Assembly (NCBI GenBank): GCA_026419785.1
Contig: JAODTK010005922.1
Coordinates: 186,001 to 250,000 of the forward strand
Reading direction: 5' to 3'
Source: Sclerodactyla briareus
Lineage: Eukaryota; Echinodermata; Holothuroidea; Dendrochirotida; Sclerodactylidae
Length of the DNA: 64,000 nt
Shown: in pieces, positions 62,126-64,000 of the stretch
How positions within the stretch are numbered: the first letter of the stretch is position 1
Layout: each line of letters begins with the position of its first letter
The notes under the pieces: model-generated
Told to the model about the DNA's origin: nothing
The model's database searches: none
The model's input: only the letters and a program-made list of their open reading frames with translations
Translations under genes and position numbers: made by a program

Positions 62126-64000
62126 TAAGGTGAAACTTTATTGATCCAAAACGGAAATTCAGGTACTCGCACGTACGGATAAGAATAAACACTTATAGAA
62201 ATATATTCTTATTATATACAGATAATACTATCAAATATGAAACGATAAGAAATTAGCGCACCAATCTATCATTATAAACTTTTATTGCACGCGGGACGAA
62301 TGAATTGCGATGCCTATTCGTTTTGAGACAAGGGTTTACTTACCCTTCCCATCCCTTCTTCTGTATTCGTCTGTCTCGTAAAAGGTCGTGCATGGGATGA
62401 CTTGTGTCGGTCCAGATGGTGTCAAGTTTGGACTCGACGAGACAATGGTAATTGAGTCCCAACCACATCACTTGCTTTATTTATGATACAGTTGATACGA
62501 TTCTTTTCCATTTCAGTCGCATTGCCACCCCAGCAGATCAAGCAGTAAAGCAGGACCCCCTCTATGATAGCGCTGAAAAAGATATCTAAAATCTCTTGGC
62601 GAACATTAAAAGTGACAATTCACGGAGACAGTATAACCTGGGGTTTAGTTTTTTCACCAAGGCAATCGGTATGATCATCCCAGGTTAACTTGTCATTCAG
62701 GGTGACACCAAGGTATTTGTAAGAATGAACACGGTCAATAGAACTATCCTTAATGATACAGTGGTAGGGTGGGTAGTGTCTCGACGAAGATCGATAACCA
62801 TTTCTTTGGTTTTAGAACATTCAACTCCAAAAAAATTGGAGTCACAGTAATTTGTAGAATCCTCGATCTGTTTGAGGTAAGCACGGTCATCGGAACCAGT
62901 AATTAAACCAACCAGGGCGGTGTCATCCGCAAACTTGATGAGTGAACACCCCTGCTCTGGAGATGTTGCATCATGGGTGTACAATATGAAAAGGAATGGA
63001 GCTAGAACCGTCCTCTGGGGAGCACCAGTGTCTGAAAAAATAATATCCGGACAGCAGGTAGGAGCAAGTTTTACATACTGCGACCTGTTCGTAAGGTAGT
63101 TCATTGTCCCTTCGACTAGATATGAGAGACCTTCATAGTCTCAAGTTTCTGTGCTAGAATATGTGGTTGTATAGTATTAAATGCAGAGGCGAAGTCGAAA
63201 AACATTACACGAGAATAATTACCACGGCAAGAATGCTCAAGGTGAGCATACAGACTTTCTAAAAGTACAAGTATGGCATCTTCACAGCTTCGCCCAGACT
63301 GATATGCAAATTGAAAGGGATCTAAAAACATTAATACAAATGCTTTAAATTGCTTTAAAAATAGCGTTCACACACTTTCATTGCCACGACGGTAAGAGCA
63401 ACGGGTCGCAGATCATTATTTATAACAGGATATTGCACTGGATTTTGGCACAGGTATAATACAGGATGAGCCAGTTGTGTTGCACAATGTTCCAGGACCC
63501 GAGGTGTGAGTTTGTCAGGTCCAGCTGCCTTTGATGAGTTGAGCTTTGAAAAATGGTGTCGCACTTCATCTTCGGTAACCGTGAAGTTGAAATTACCCTC
63601 TGGAAACTGAAGCTGTATTCTTTGACGTTCAGCCAAGAAGTCCCGATGATTAAAACGGTTATACAAATAATTTAGTTCATTTGCATATTCAGTTCTCATC
63701 TGTGGCAGTTGGCAAGAGGTCGTTTTGTTCCTGTATCCACTCATCAAGCGCATATCATTTCCATACCTTCTCCATATTGTTCTCTGTAAAATGACCTTCA
63801 ACGTTGTCCTTGTCCGCCTTCTCCTCTCGGATTACTATCCTTTAATCGGATTGGATTTGTCTTAAGCTTTCTCGATCACCTCTCCCAAAGATCCCCTTCT
63901 TTCTGTTGATTAGATCCTTCACTCGCTTGGTAATCCATGGCTTGTTGTTTGGGTATAGTTTATTCTGTTAGGTTGGGATTACAACGTCGGAACAGAATTG
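62126..64000 (-). mobile_element. Jockey/CR1-superfamily LINE ORF2, 3' part, nested in DIRS
   Basis: On the minus strand, from the window end: a YPNNKPWITKRVKDLINRKK linker and SKAAGPDKLTPRVLEHCA (within 63,355-63,801). Next come FQFAYQSGRSCEDAI and FFDFASAFNTIQP, which is RT motif A (63,116-63,331). Then YLTNRSQYV, GAPQRTVLAPFLF and the catalytic FADD at 62,922-62,933, followed by SKTKEMVIDLRR. After that come the YLGVTLNDKL strand and the CWGGNATEMEKNR C-terminal block (about 62,505-62,545). A 3' UTR ending CAATAAAGTTTCACCTTACC is at about 62,126-62,150. The FADD catalytic pair is intact, but frames break between blocks. The 5' half continues outside the window. Confidence 0.95.

Overview
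The window looks like intergenic or intronic DNA of an animal, most probably a marine invertebrate. It contains no bacterial-style operon, no rRNA gene and no intact long ORF. The longest open frame is about 161 codons, which is roughly what chance predicts for 128 kb of both strands at this AT content. The recognisable content is transposable-element debris: CR1/L2-like, Jockey-like and Tx1/L1-like LINEs, a DIRS-type retroelement, tRNA-derived SINEs, foldback/MITE-like palindromes, microsatellites, and repeat arrays rich in the hexamer AGGTCA. I could not place the species. The element mix (DIRS, Tx1, CR1/L2, tRNA-SINEs, AGGTCA-rich arrays) would suit an echinoderm, hemichordate, cephalochordate or lophotrochozoan, but this is inference.

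Layout. At 1-2.5 kb there is an AGGTCA/TTGTTAACA repeat, two AT microsatellites around a possible Penelope-like 3' end, and a minus-strand LINE reverse transcriptase (RT) scrap. From 2.5 to 11.4 kb I see essentially nothing recognisable. From 11.4 to 20 kb there are fragments of CR1/L2-like LINEs on both strands, two tRNA-derived SINE pieces, and a coding-like frame at 17.1-17.45 kb. From 24.0 to 27.4 kb lies a large interrupted inverted repeat with a separate ~155-bp palindrome in its right half. From 27.4 to 43.6 kb the sequence is mostly featureless, with a GATA microsatellite, a tRNA-like piece and small palindromic repeats. At 45.06-47.74 kb there is a Tx1/L1-type LINE with internal deletions, bounded by an exact 15-bp direct repeat. 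From 51.8 to 55.2 kb there are repeat copies and two related LINE 3' ends on the minus strand. At 56.2-58.6 kb there is a higher-order tandem array with repeated AGGTCA-N4-AGGTCA motifs. At 60.5-64.0 kb a DIRS element is broken, right after the first conserved block of its RT, by a minus-strand LINE that runs off the window.

No set of genes forms a working pathway here. The best structural stories are the nested DIRS/LINE insertion, the bounded but internally deleted Tx1 element, the foldback structure at 24-27 kb, and the AGGTCA higher-order repeat. Many element frames are broken by one-base indels while the residues between breaks stay well conserved. This is compatible with uncorrected long-read indel errors as well as natural decay, so the broken frames should be read with caution.
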